NCBI GenBank assembly: GCA_902580855.1
Contig: CACHMF010000015.1
Span: 1 to 33,803 of the forward strand
Length of the DNA: 33,803 nucleotides
Direction of reading: 5' to 3'
Source of the DNA: an uncultured Bacteroidota bacterium
GTDB taxonomy: Bacteria; Bacteroidota; Bacteroidia; Flavobacteriales; UBA7312
The notes beneath the pieces were generated by a model. That model had not been told where the DNA came from. It made no database searches and was given only the letters and a program-made list of their open reading frames with translations. The translations under genes were made by a program, and so were the position numbers. Shown here one piece after another: positions 18,124 to 26,797 of the stretch. The stretch's first letter is position 1; every line of letters begins with the position of its first letter.

Positions 18124-19089
18124 ATGAAAAAAACAATCTTATCAATAGCTCTTTCATTATTCGGGCTTGGTGTTATGGCACAAGGACAACCGCACGTAAA
18201 AATCTTTAGTAATTTTAATTACGAACTTTCAGGTGAAGAAAATCCTTTTAAAGCATTTGAAGTAAATCGAGCATATCTTGGATATGGTTATACTTACAAT
18301 GAAAATTTTAGCGCAAAGGTTACTTTTGATGTTGGTAATGTTGGTGCAGAAAAAAACGAATATTTAGCGTTTTTAAAAATTGCACAAGTAACTTGGAAAG
18401 CGAATAGTAACTTGAAAATTAATTTTGGACAAGTTGGCACAAAGAACTTCAAGTTTATGGAAAAAGCATGGGGACATCGTTATATCTACAAATCTTTACA
18501 AGACAAAAATAAATGGGCTTCTCCTGCAGACGCGGGTGTCACAGCTGATTACAAAATTAATAGTTCACTAAGTCTAGATGCGCAAGTTCTAAACGGAGAG
18601 GGTTTTATGAAAAATCAAGGAGAAAACGGCTTATTTCGTGGTGGCGTAGGTCTTACTTTTAATGCAACAGACGAATTGGCTGTAAGATTACATCGTGATG
18701 TTTCACCAAGATCATCTTACACAGAAACAGATGCACATCAAAACACCACTTCTGCTGCTGTTGCTTACAGTGGAGAAGGATTTAATGTTGGTTTTGAATA
18801 CAACATGCAAGAAGGAGCAAATAATGTAACTGATCAAGTTCGTAAGGGAACTTCAGTATATGGCGCATATGATTTAGGTGATGGCTTATCAATTTTTGGT
18901 CGTTATGACGAACTTACTTCAGAAAATGACTGGAATTTAGATAAAGATGGAACATTTATGATTGCAGGTGTTGAAAAAGTGATGACAAAAGGAGTTAAAG
19001 CTTCATTAAACTATCAAAGTTTTACTGAAGCAACAGATGGCGCTGAATCAGAAAACACTTTGTACGTAAGCTTAGAATATAAATTCTAA
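18124..19089 (+). CDS. Putative phosphate-selective (OprP/OprO-like) outer-membrane porin
   Basis: From the ATG at 18124: MKKTILSIALSLFGLGVMAQGQ signal peptide, beta-strand-rich body (FSAKVTFDVGN, YGAYDLGDGLSIFGRYDEL), C-terminal aromatic YVSLEYKF. Lies between phoB/phoR and pstS. The track start (TTG at 18097) overlaps the -7 box. Confidence 0.75.
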   Translation: MKKTILSIALSLFGLGVMAQGQPHVKIFSNFNYELSGEENPFKAFEVNRAYLGYGYTYNENFSAKVTFDVGNVGAEKNEYLAFLKIAQVTWKANSNLKINFGQVGTKNFKFMEKAWGHRYIYKSLQDKNKWASPADAGVTADYKINSSLSLDAQVLNGEGFMKNQGENGLFRGGVGLTFNATDELAVRLHRDVSPRSSYTETDAHQNTTSAAVAYSGEGFNVGFEYNMQEGANNVTDQVRKGTSVYGAYDLGDGLSIFGRYDELTSENDWNLDKDGTFMIAGVEKVMTKGVKASLNYQSFTEATDGAESENTLYVSLEYKF

Positions 19090-19112
19090 AATTTTATAAT
19101 TTGATAAAATAG

Positions 19113-19147
19113 AGCCCGAGTGACATAATTAATTCGGGCTTTTTTTA
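19113..19147 (+). terminator. Rho-independent terminator after the porin gene
   Basis: AGCCCGA-N14-TCGGGCT followed by a T-run. Confidence 0.85.
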
Positions 19148-19157
19148 TTTAAAAAAC

Positions 19158-19174
19158 TTAACATTTTCTTAACA
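19158..19174 (+). promoter_or_regulatory. Candidate Pho box upstream of pstS (TTAACA-TTTTC-TTAACA)
   Basis: Two exact TTAACA hexamers with 11-bp period; a third TTAACA at 19201-19206 about 20 bp before the TATGTTTG -7 at 19227. Confidence 0.6.
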
Positions 19175-19226
19175 TTCGACCTTCATTATATCATAATTCG
19201 TTAACACCTTTTTTTGGATTGTAATT

Positions 19227-19234
19227 TATGTTTG
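19227..19234 (+). promoter_or_regulatory. -7 element TATGTTTG of pstS
   Basis: Exact TANNTTTG 32 nt upstream of the ATG at 19267. Confidence 0.55.
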
Positions 19235-19266
19235 TAGTTTTAAAAATGTTAAACAAAAAAACAAAA

Positions 19267-20211
19267 ATGAAAAACATCGTAAAAATTTTAATCGGAATTA
19301 CTACAATGGCTTTAGTTGCCTGTGGTGGTAGTGGAGAAAAATCAAACGAGAAATCAAGCTTAACAGGAAATGTAAAAGTTGACGGTTCTTCTACAGTTTA
19401 TCCAATAACTGAAGCAGTTGCTGAAGAATTTAGAACTGTAGAGCCAGGAGTTAATGTAACAGTAGGAGTTTCTGGCACCGGCGGTGGATTTAAAAAATTC
19501 ATGAGAGGCGAAATTGATATAAATGACGCTTCTCGCCCAATAAAGAGCAAAGAAGCTGACGCATGCGCTGAAATTGGAATTGATTTTGTTGAACTTTCAG
19601 TAGCATATGATGGACTTGCAGTCTTAGTTAATCCAGAAAACGACTGGGTTGATTATTTTACTGTTGAAGAATTAGAGAAAATTTGGAATCCGGACGCTCA
19701 AGGAAAAGTAATGTATTGGAATCAAGTACGCGAAGGTTGGCCAAATGAAGAACTACGTTTATTTGGTCCTGGAACTGCTTCTGGAACATATGACTATTTC
19801 GCAGAAGCTATTTGTGGAAAAAAGGTTGGAACCCGAGGAGACTATACTGCGTCTGAAGATGACCATGTTTTAGTTCAGGGTATAGCTACAGATAAAAGCG
19901 CCTTAGGCTTTTTTGGATTGGCTTATTATGAAGAAAACAAAGATAAATTAAGATTAGTTGGTGTAGATAATGGAAATGGTGTTGTTATTCCAACAATGGA
20001 AACAGTGAGCAACGGAACATATGCTCCCTTATCAAGACCAATATTTATATACGTAAGTAGCGAAGCTGCCAAAAAAGAAGAGGTAAATACATTTGTTAAT
20101 TTTTATTTAGAAAGCGCTCCATCATTAGTGTCAGAAGTTGGTTATACTCCTTTACAGGAAAAAGAATACACTGAGCAAAGGAGAAAATACAATGAATTTA
20201 TAAGTAAATAA
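19267..20211 (+). CDS. pstS: Phosphate ABC transporter substrate-binding lipoprotein PstS
   Basis: From the ATG at 19267: MKNIVKILIGITTMALVACGGSG (lipobox), VKVDGSSTVYPITEAVAEEF, GVSGTGGGFKKFMRGEIDINDASRPI. Confidence 0.95.
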   Translation: MKNIVKILIGITTMALVACGGSGEKSNEKSSLTGNVKVDGSSTVYPITEAVAEEFRTVEPGVNVTVGVSGTGGGFKKFMRGEIDINDASRPIKSKEADACAEIGIDFVELSVAYDGLAVLVNPENDWVDYFTVEELEKIWNPDAQGKVMYWNQVREGWPNEELRLFGPGTASGTYDYFAEAICGKKVGTRGDYTASEDDHVLVQGIATDKSALGFFGLAYYEENKDKLRLVGVDNGNGVVIPTMETVSNGTYAPLSRPIFIYVSSEAAKKEEVNTFVNFYLESAPSLVSEVGYTPLQEKEYTEQRRKYNEFISK

Positions 20212-20245
20212 ATTGTAGTTTAGCAAACAACATTCTTTCTACTTT

Positions 20246-20286
20246 TTATCCAAGTTAATTATTAATTAACTTGGATAAATTTTTTG
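20246..20286 (+). terminator. Long perfect hairpin plus T-tract between pstS and pstC (terminator, attenuator or 3'-end stabiliser)
   Basis: TTATCCAAGTTAATTA-T-TAATTAACTTGGATAA (16-bp arms) followed by ATTTTTTTG; 11 nt from the hairpin end to the pstC ATG. Confidence 0.8.
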
Positions 20287-20289
20287 TTT

Positions 20290-21171
20290 ATGAAGAAACG
20301 AAGATTAGAATATTTTATTGAATTAATTCTCAAAGCGTGTGCCGTTGTTACTATTCTAACAACAATTGGAATCATTTGGGTATTACTTTCAGAAAGCTTA
20401 ACTTTTTTTAAAGAAGTTTCAATTAAGGATTTTTTAACGGATACAGAGTGGACTCCATTATTTGCAAAAAAACATTTTGGGATCTTACCGTTGATAAGTG
20501 GAACACTTCTGACAACATTTATTGCAGTTTGTGTAGCATTACCATTAGGGTTAGTTATAGCAATTTACCTTAGCCAATATGCGCCAAAGAGATTTCGTAA
20601 AATAATTAAGCCTCTATTAGAAGTACTAGCAGCTGTTCCAACAGTGGTTTATGGTTTTTTTGCATTAATGGTTGTTACTCCATTTCTGCAAAACTTAATA
20701 CCAAACATGGCAGGGTTTAATGCGTTATCAGCAGGAATTGTAATGGGAATTATGATAATTCCTTTTGTATCATCACTTAGTGAAGATGCTTTACAAGCCG
20801 TACCTAAATCATTGAAAAATGCTGCATATGGATTGGGGTCTACTAGATTTCAAACTTCATTTCGAGTTATGGTTCCCGCAGCATCATCAGGAATAATTGT
20901 TTCGGTAATACTTGCTTTTTCAAGAGCAATTGGTGAGACTATGATAGTTGCAATTGCAGCTGGTCAACAACCAAGACTTACTGCTAACCCTTTAGTTCCA
21001 ATTGAAACAATTACAGCATATATTGTACAGGTTGCCAAGGGAGATGTTCCTCATGGCACCTTGGAATACAGAACAATTTTTGCAGCAGGTATTACATTAT
21101 TTGTTTTTACATTCATATTAAATAATATCAGTTTTTGGATAAGAAAAAAATACAGAGAACAGTATGACTAA
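20290..21171 (+). CDS. pstC: Phosphate ABC transporter permease PstC
   Basis: From the ATG at 20290: [17 protein letters not shown]...; [49 protein letters not shown]. Confidence 0.95.
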   Translation: MKKRRLEYFIELILKACAVVTILTTIGIIWVLLSESLTFFKEVSIKDFLTDTEWTPLFAKKHFGILPLISGTLLTTFIAVCVALPLGLVIAIYLSQYAPKRFRKIIKPLLEVLAAVPTVVYGFFALMVVTPFLQNLIPNMAGFNALSAGIVMGIMIIPFVSSLSEDALQAVPKSLKNAAYGLGSTRFQTSFRVMVPAASSGIIVSVILAFSRAIGETMIVAIAAGQQPRLTANPLVPIETITAYIVQVAKGDVPHGTLEYRTIFAAGITLFVFTFILNNISFWIRKKYREQYD

Positions 21172-22021
21172 TTCAAAAAAGAATAGAATAAAAGATAAAT
21201 TATTTGAATATTTCGGTATTGCATGCACCTTTTTTGGACTTGTAATGCTAGCAATATTTATAGGGAATATTTTGATTGATGGTCTAACAAGAATCGATTT
21301 AGATTTTTTACAAAATCTACCATCGAGAAAGCCAGAAAAATCTGGCATATTGACAGCATGGACTGGCTCATTATGGATTTTATGTTTCACAACGCTTATT
21401 GCTTTTCCATTAGGTGTAGCAGCGGGGATTTATCTAGAAGAATATGGAAAGAAAAGTAGTCTTTCCTCATTACTAGAGGTTAATATATCTAATTTAGCCG
21501 GTGTACCTTCTATAATCTATGGATTACTTGGATTAGAAATTTTTGTACGAGTATTTTCTTTAGGCAACAGTATTTTGGCTGGTGCATTTACCCTTGCATT
21601 ACTTATATTACCAATAATTATAGTTGCAACAAGAGAGGCTATTCGAGCTGTTCCTCCAAGCATTAGAGCTGCATCCTATGGTTTAGGAGCTAGCAAGTGG
21701 CAAACAGTTTGGCATCAAGTGTTACCCGCCTCAATGGGAGGAATTTTTACAGGTGTTATACTAGCTATTTCTAGAGCAGTAGGTGAAACCGCCCCTCTGA
21801 TTGTAGTTGGAGCACTAGCTTATGTTCCATTCACACCATCCTCACCTATGGATGAATTTACTGTAATGCCAATTCAAATATTTAATTGGGTATCACGACC
21901 ACTACATGGTTTTACAATTAATGCAGCTGCGGCTATAATTATATTATTATTGATAACTTTCATCATGAATGGAATAGCGGTCTATCTTCGAAATAAATGG
22001 CAAAAGAAAATTAGTTGGTAA
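21164..22021 (+). CDS. pstA: Phosphate ABC transporter permease PstA
   Basis: 285 aa: [68 protein letters not shown]. Confidence 0.95.
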   Translation: MTNSKKNRIKDKLFEYFGIACTFFGLVMLAIFIGNILIDGLTRIDLDFLQNLPSRKPEKSGILTAWTGSLWILCFTTLIAFPLGVAAGIYLEEYGKKSSLSSLLEVNISNLAGVPSIIYGLLGLEIFVRVFSLGNSILAGAFTLALLILPIIIVATREAIRAVPPSIRAASYGLGASKWQTVWHQVLPASMGGIFTGVILAISRAVGETAPLIVVGALAYVPFTPSSPMDEFTVMPIQIFNWVSRPLHGFTINAAAAIIILLLITFIMNGIAVYLRNKWQKKISW

Positions 22022-22022
22022 A

Positions 22023-22790
22023 ATGACAAATGAACTGAACTATATATTAGAATCAAAAAATGTGAATGTTTACTACGGAGAACTACATGCACTTAAAGAC
22101 ATAAATTTAAAAATTCAAAAAAATAGTGTGACAGCTCTTATTGGCCCCTCAGGTTGTGGTAAGTCTACCTTCTTAAGAGTATTTAATAGAATGAATGATT
22201 ACATTGATTCATTTAAAATAGAGGGGGACGTCTTCATGGAAGGTCAAAACATTTATGATAAAAAGGTTCGAGTTGATGAACTAAGAAAAAATATTGGAAT
22301 GGTTTTTCAAAAACCAAATCCTTTTCCAAAAAGCATTTATGAAAATGTTGCTTACGGATTAAAAATTCAAGGGATAAAGGATAAAGAATTTTTAATGGAT
22401 CGAGTGGAAAACTCATTAAAGCAAGCTGCACTTTGGGATGAGGTTAAAGATGATTTAAAAAAATCTGCATTAGCACTTTCTGGAGGACAACAGCAAAGAA
22501 TATGTATCGCAAGAGCATTGGCTGTTGAACCTAATGTTTTATTAATGGATGAACCAACATCTGCACTAGATCCTATTTCTACAGCAAAAGTGGAAGAGTT
22601 AATTAATGAATTAAAAGAAAAGTATACAATAGTTATTGTAACACACAATATGCAGCAAGCCAGTCGTGTTAGTGATAATACAGCGTTCTTTTACATGGGA
22701 GATTTAATAGAGCATGCTAAAACAGAAGATATTTTTAGAAATCCAAAAAAAGAACGAACACAAAACTATATAACTGGAAGGTTTGGTTAA
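22023..22790 (+). CDS. pstB: Phosphate ABC transporter ATP-binding protein PstB
   Basis: 255 aa: [58 protein letters not shown]. Confidence 0.97.
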   Translation: MTNELNYILESKNVNVYYGELHALKDINLKIQKNSVTALIGPSGCGKSTFLRVFNRMNDYIDSFKIEGDVFMEGQNIYDKKVRVDELRKNIGMVFQKPNPFPKSIYENVAYGLKIQGIKDKEFLMDRVENSLKQAALWDEVKDDLKKSALALSGGQQQRICIARALAVEPNVLLMDEPTSALDPISTAKVEELINELKEKYTIVIVTHNMQQASRVSDNTAFFYMGDLIEHAKTEDIFRNPKKERTQNYITGRFG

Positions 22791-22801
22791 AAATTTATGA
22801 A

Positions 22802-23458
22802 ATGACATTATTAGAACAAGAATTAAAGGATTTAAGACAAGAACTGTTAAATATGTTTTTAGCAGTAAATAATCAATTGACTAAAAGCGAAAAATCTTTT
22901 TTGGAATTTGATAAAGATCTAGCTTCCGAAATTGCGAATTCCGAAAAAAGAATCAATTCATTAGAACTAAAAATCGACAGAGATTGTGAAAATATTTTAG
23001 CACTATATTCACCTGTTGCTGTTGATTTACGTTTTGTGTTATCCGTATATAAAATCAATCATGAATTAGAACGTATAGCTGATATTGCAGATGGCATTGC
23101 TGATTATGTAAATGATTTAGATTCAGGATTTCCGAAAAATGCAGTTAAAGATGTACGTATTAAAGAAATGTTTATCCAATGTAAATCTATGTTTGAAAAT
23201 GTAATTGAAGCATTTGAGAAAGAAGATACTTCTATCGCAAGAAGAGTTTTTAAACAAGATGAATTATTAAACCAAATTAATTTGAATGGAAGTAAAAACA
23301 TAATCAAAAATTATTCTGAAAAAAATGCAAAATCTCTGTTCTTTTTACTTTCATGTGTGCGAAAATTAGAACGTGCTGGTGACCTCATAAAAAATATTTC
23401 TGAAGAGCTAATATTTTCTATCGAATCAAAAGTAGTAAAACACAAAAAGAAAAAATAA
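22802..23458 (+). CDS. phoU: Phosphate signalling protein PhoU
   Basis: 218 aa helical protein: VAVDLRFVLSVYKINHELERIADIADGIAD and RKLERAGDLIKNISEELIFSIE; directly after pstB. Confidence 0.92.
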   Translation: MTLLEQELKDLRQELLNMFLAVNNQLTKSEKSFLEFDKDLASEIANSEKRINSLELKIDRDCENILALYSPVAVDLRFVLSVYKINHELERIADIADGIADYVNDLDSGFPKNAVKDVRIKEMFIQCKSMFENVIEAFEKEDTSIARRVFKQDELLNQINLNGSKNIIKNYSEKNAKSLFFLLSCVRKLERAGDLIKNISEELIFSIESKVVKHKKKK

Positions 23459-23526
23459 AATTATACTAATTAACAATTGCTTAGCATTAAGTTTTTAATT
23501 AATGCAATTAATCAACACTAAAAAAT

Positions 23527-23554
23527 GCCTCTTAAAGAGGCTTTTTTTATTTTT
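23527..23554 (+). terminator. Rho-independent terminator after phoU
   Basis: GCCTCT-TAA-AGAGGC followed by TTTTTTTATTTTT. Confidence 0.85.
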
Positions 23555-23555
23555 G
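23548..23555 (+). promoter_or_regulatory. -7 element TATTTTTG embedded in the terminator T-tract, 4 nt from the ATG at 23560
   Basis: TATTTTTG-GAGA-ATG. Confidence 0.5.
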
Positions 23556-23559
23556 GAGA

Positions 23560-24513
23560 ATGCATTGGGTTTTTGATAATAAGATTTCTTTTGAGAAAAG
23601 AGCATTAAGATTATTTAAAGAACAGTCTCAAAAATGCTTGCCCTATCATCAGTATTTAAACTTTCTAAAGACAGATATCGAAAGTATTTCCTCTTTAGCA
23701 GAAATTCCATTTTTACCTATCCAATTTTTTAAAACGCACTCAATAATTACGAACGGAAAAAAACCCGCTATAAACTTTATCAGCAGTGGTACAACAGGAA
23801 TGCAGCATAGTCAGCATTTAGTGGCTGACTTATCTATTTATGAATACAGCTTTCGAACAGCTTTCGAATTATTTTACGGCGATATAGAAAAATATAGATT
23901 TATTGCTTTACTGCCTTCATATTTAGAAAGAGAAGGCTCCTCACTAATTTATATGTGTGAAGACTTCATAAATAGAAGTAAGCATCAGCAAAGTGGTTTT
24001 TATCTAAATAACCTTGATGAGTTATCAGAAATTATAAAAGAAGATAAACCTACAATTCTACTAGGTGTGACCTATGCTTTGCTAGACTTAGCAGAACTCG
24101 GTCCATTTCAGCTGAACAATACCATAATCATGGAGACCGGAGGCATGAAAGGGAAACGAAAAGAAATGTTGAAAGATGAACTTCATCAAACACTTTCCAA
24201 TGCCTATGGTGTTGATCTTATACACTCCGAATACGGAATGACTGAACTGCTATCACAAGCCTATTCTAACGGAAGTGGGCGTTTCAGCACACCTCACTGG
24301 ATGCGTGTATTTTCTAGAGACATAGAAGATCCTTTTAGCTTAACAAACAACGGAAAGACAGGAGGGCTTAATATCATTGATTTAGCTAACATACATTCTT
24401 GTGCATTCATAGCCACGCAAGACTTAGGACGCGTATATACTGATCAAACTTTTGAAGTATTAGGGCGTTTTGAACAGTCCGATATTCGAGGATGTAATCT
24501 TTTAGTTCAATGA
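23560..24513 (+). CDS. LuxE-family acyl-protein synthetase/acyltransferase-like protein
   Basis: 317 aa: IPFLPIQFFKTHSI, FISSGTTGMQHSQHLV (AMP-binding-like SSGTTG motif), SEYGMTELLSQAYS; matches the LuxE-domain acyltransferase pattern. Confidence 0.8.
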   Translation: MHWVFDNKISFEKRALRLFKEQSQKCLPYHQYLNFLKTDIESISSLAEIPFLPIQFFKTHSIITNGKKPAINFISSGTTGMQHSQHLVADLSIYEYSFRTAFELFYGDIEKYRFIALLPSYLEREGSSLIYMCEDFINRSKHQQSGFYLNNLDELSEIIKEDKPTILLGVTYALLDLAELGPFQLNNTIIMETGGMKGKRKEMLKDELHQTLSNAYGVDLIHSEYGMTELLSQAYSNGSGRFSTPHWMRVFSRDIEDPFSLTNNGKTGGLNIIDLANIHSCAFIATQDLGRVYTDQTFEVLGRFEQSDIRGCNLLVQ

Positions 24514-25010
24514 AAATCACATTAGCAACTACAAAAAATTTAGATGCCATCATGGAGATGTATAACTCCTGTGTGCAGGGAATGCTCGCATTAGGCATTG
24601 ACCAATGGGATGAAAGTTATCCGAATCGAACAATTATTGAACAAGATTTAAAAGAGGGTTGTTACTATATTGGTATTATAGATAATGAAATTGTTGCTGG
24701 CATGCGTGTTGACAACATCCAAGACCCCACTTACCTCAATATAAACTGGGCAGATAAAAGCAACAATTTCATGGTGGTACATCGATTAGGGTCGAAAACC
24801 AAAGTATGGAATAAAGGAATAGGTAAACAAATGATGGATTTTGCCGAAAATATAGCTATTGAAAGTGGCTACTCTTCATTTCGACTGGATACCTATAGTC
24901 ACAACCCAAAAGCTATGGAATTTTATAAAAAACTTGGATATCAGCAATTAGGACATATTAACTTAAAGCCTGACAAAGACATTTACTATTGCTTTGAAAA
25001 GGTGTTTTAA
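24510..25010 (+). CDS. GNAT-family N-acetyltransferase
   Basis: 166 aa: VVHRLGSKTKVWNKGIGKQMMDFAENIAIESGYSSFRLDTYSHNPKAMEFYKKLGYQQLG; typical GNAT motifs; ATGA overlap with the preceding gene. Confidence 0.9.
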   Translation: MKITLATTKNLDAIMEMYNSCVQGMLALGIDQWDESYPNRTIIEQDLKEGCYYIGIIDNEIVAGMRVDNIQDPTYLNINWADKSNNFMVVHRLGSKTKVWNKGIGKQMMDFAENIAIESGYSSFRLDTYSHNPKAMEFYKKLGYQQLGHINLKPDKDIYYCFEKVF

Positions 25011-25033
25011 TAAAGTATTTTTATCTTGCGAAC

Positions 25034-25453
25034 ATGATTACAAAAGAACAAGTTTTAGCTGCACAAGATGCTTGGGGAAATGGCATTGTAGCAATAGGAA
25101 AGGGAGCGCAAGATGCTCGAGAGTTTGTCAATAAAATGTATGTTGCTGGCGCACTTTTCAAGCCAACAATGGCTAAGGAGCAACCATTCAGAATTGAAGA
25201 AAATGATGCTGTATCTTACTTTGTAGGAGGATGTTGTGCAGAAGATAGTGGCTTTGCTTTAAAACCATGGTCGGCAGTTAGGTTTGTAAATGCGGATATC
25301 ATAATCAATGGTAATCAAGCTTTAGCTATGGGTCACTATTTCTTCACCAATAATGGAGAAGAAACAATGGTAGAATATTCTTTTGGATACGCTTTAGTAG
25401 ATGGTAAGTTGAAAATTAATCTACATCACTCTTCTTTACCTTGCCCGGGATAG
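25034..25453 (+). CDS. NTF2-like/SnoaL-like fold small protein (function unknown)
   Basis: 139 aa: AAQDAWGNGIVAIGKG...VSYFVGGCCAEDSGFALKPWSAVRF...IIINGNQALAMGHYFFTNNGEETMVEYSFGYALVDGKLKINLHHSSLP; pattern of a CaMKII-association-domain-like cone fold. Confidence 0.65.
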   Translation: MITKEQVLAAQDAWGNGIVAIGKGAQDAREFVNKMYVAGALFKPTMAKEQPFRIEENDAVSYFVGGCCAEDSGFALKPWSAVRFVNADIIINGNQALAMGHYFFTNNGEETMVEYSFGYALVDGKLKINLHHSSLPCPG

Positions 25454-25457
25454 AAAA

Positions 25458-26726
25458 CTACTTTAAAATAATTAAGAAGTAATTCTTTTTACCCTTTTGA
25501 ACTAAAATATATTTGTTAGAAATCAAATCAGTGCTGCTAATTTGTTTTTCCTCATTTACCTTCTCTTTATTTATACTTACGGCATTGCTTTTAAGCATTC
25601 TTCGCGCCTCTCCTTTAGAACCGAAGACTTGTGTTTTCTCGACTGTGAAATCAACGATTCCACAATTAAAATCATTAGCAGAAACTTCAAATTGAGGCAC
25701 CCCATCAAAAACGGATAAGAAAGTATCCTCATCAAGAGATTTTAAATCATCTGCTGTGGATTTTCCAAACAAAATATTTGATGCTTTGATAGCCATTTCT
25801 AAATCTTCAGCAGAGTGTACTCTAGTAGTCACCTCATCAGCCAATGCTTTTTGCAAGACTCTTAAATGTGGCGCTTGTTCATGCTCTGTAATAATCGAAT
25901 TGATTTCTTCCTGTGATTTCAAAGTAAATATCTTGATATAATTTTTAGCATCTTCATCAGAAGAATTTAACCAAAACTGATAAAATTTGTAGGGTGAAGT
26001 TTTGGTCTTGTCTAACCAAACATTGCCTTCTTCTGTTTTGCCAAACTTACCTCCATCAGCTTTTTTAATTAATGGAGTCGTTACAGCAAAGGCCTGCCCA
26101 CCACCTTTTCTTCTAATTAGCTCTGTTCCCGTAACTATGTTTCCCCATTGATCTGATCCACCTAATTGAACCATACATTTTTTGTTTTTCCAAAGCCAGT
26201 AAAAATCGTAGCCCTGAACCAATTGATAAGAAAATTCAGTAAAGCTCATCCCTGTTTCTAATCGGCTTTTTACAGAGTCTTTTGCCATCATATAATTCAC
26301 AGACATATGTTTACCTACATCTCGAATAAAATCTAGAAATGAGAATTCTTTAAACCAATCGAAATTATTCACTACTTCTGCTGAGTTTTCTCCGCAATCA
26401 AAATCTAAAAATTTTTCCAGCTGAGCTTGCATGCACTTAAGATTGTGATTCAAAGTTTCTTCATCTAAAAGGTTACGCTCTTTTGATTTTCCTGAAGGAT
26501 CACCCACCATTCCAGTAGCACCTCCAACTAAAGCAACTGGTTTATGACCCGCTTTTTGCAAGTGTACCAAAATCATGATTTGCACCAAAGAACCAATATG
26601 AAGCGAATCCGCAGTAGGGTCAAAACCAATATAGGCCGATGTCATCTCTTTTGCAAATTGCTCTTGCGTACCAGGCATAATATCATGAATCATGCCTCTC
26701 CATTTCAATTCTTCTACAAAATTCAT
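25458..26726 (-). CDS. tyrS: Tyrosyl-tRNA synthetase
   Basis: 422 aa: [47 protein letters not shown] (KMSKS-equivalent), C-terminal S4-like domain. Confidence 0.96.
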   Translation of the reverse strand: MNFVEELKWRGMIHDIMPGTQEQFAKEMTSAYIGFDPTADSLHIGSLVQIMILVHLQKAGHKPVALVGGATGMVGDPSGKSKERNLLDEETLNHNLKCMQAQLEKFLDFDCGENSAEVVNNFDWFKEFSFLDFIRDVGKHMSVNYMMAKDSVKSRLETGMSFTEFSYQLVQGYDFYWLWKNKKCMVQLGGSDQWGNIVTGTELIRRKGGGQAFAVTTPLIKKADGGKFGKTEEGNVWLDKTKTSPYKFYQFWLNSSDEDAKNYIKIFTLKSQEEINSIITEHEQAPHLRVLQKALADEVTTRVHSAEDLEMAIKASNILFGKSTADDLKSLDEDTFLSVFDGVPQFEVSANDFNCGIVDFTVEKTQVFGSKGEARRMLKSNAVSINKEKVNEEKQISSTDLISNKYILVQKGKKNYFLIILK

Positions 26727-26743
26727 ACGATGAATATTTGAGA

Positions 26744-26751
26744 CAAATATA
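26744..26751 (-). promoter_or_regulatory. Candidate -7 element TATATTTG of tyrS
   Basis: Exact TANNTTTG on the minus strand, 17 nt upstream of the tyrS ATG. Confidence 0.5.
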
Positions 26752-26784
26752 AGTAATGTGATTTTTCAAGGCACATTTTTTCGG

Positions 26785-26792
26785 TACCTTTG
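26785..26792 (+). promoter_or_regulatory. -7 element TACCTTTG of the SDR gene, 5 nt from the ATG
   Basis: TACCTTTG-TTTTT-ATG. Confidence 0.6.
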
Positions 26793-26797
26793 TTTTT

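Noticed and set aside
21118-22648. Minus-strand ORFs inside pstA and pstB (21118-21390, 22234-22431, 22367-22648)
   Set aside because: Antisense to clear ABC-transporter genes, no recognisable product.
23560-24513. Bioluminescence operon based on the LuxE-like gene
   Set aside because: No luxA, luxB, luxC or luxD homologs in the window; LuxE-domain proteins are widespread in Bacteroidota.
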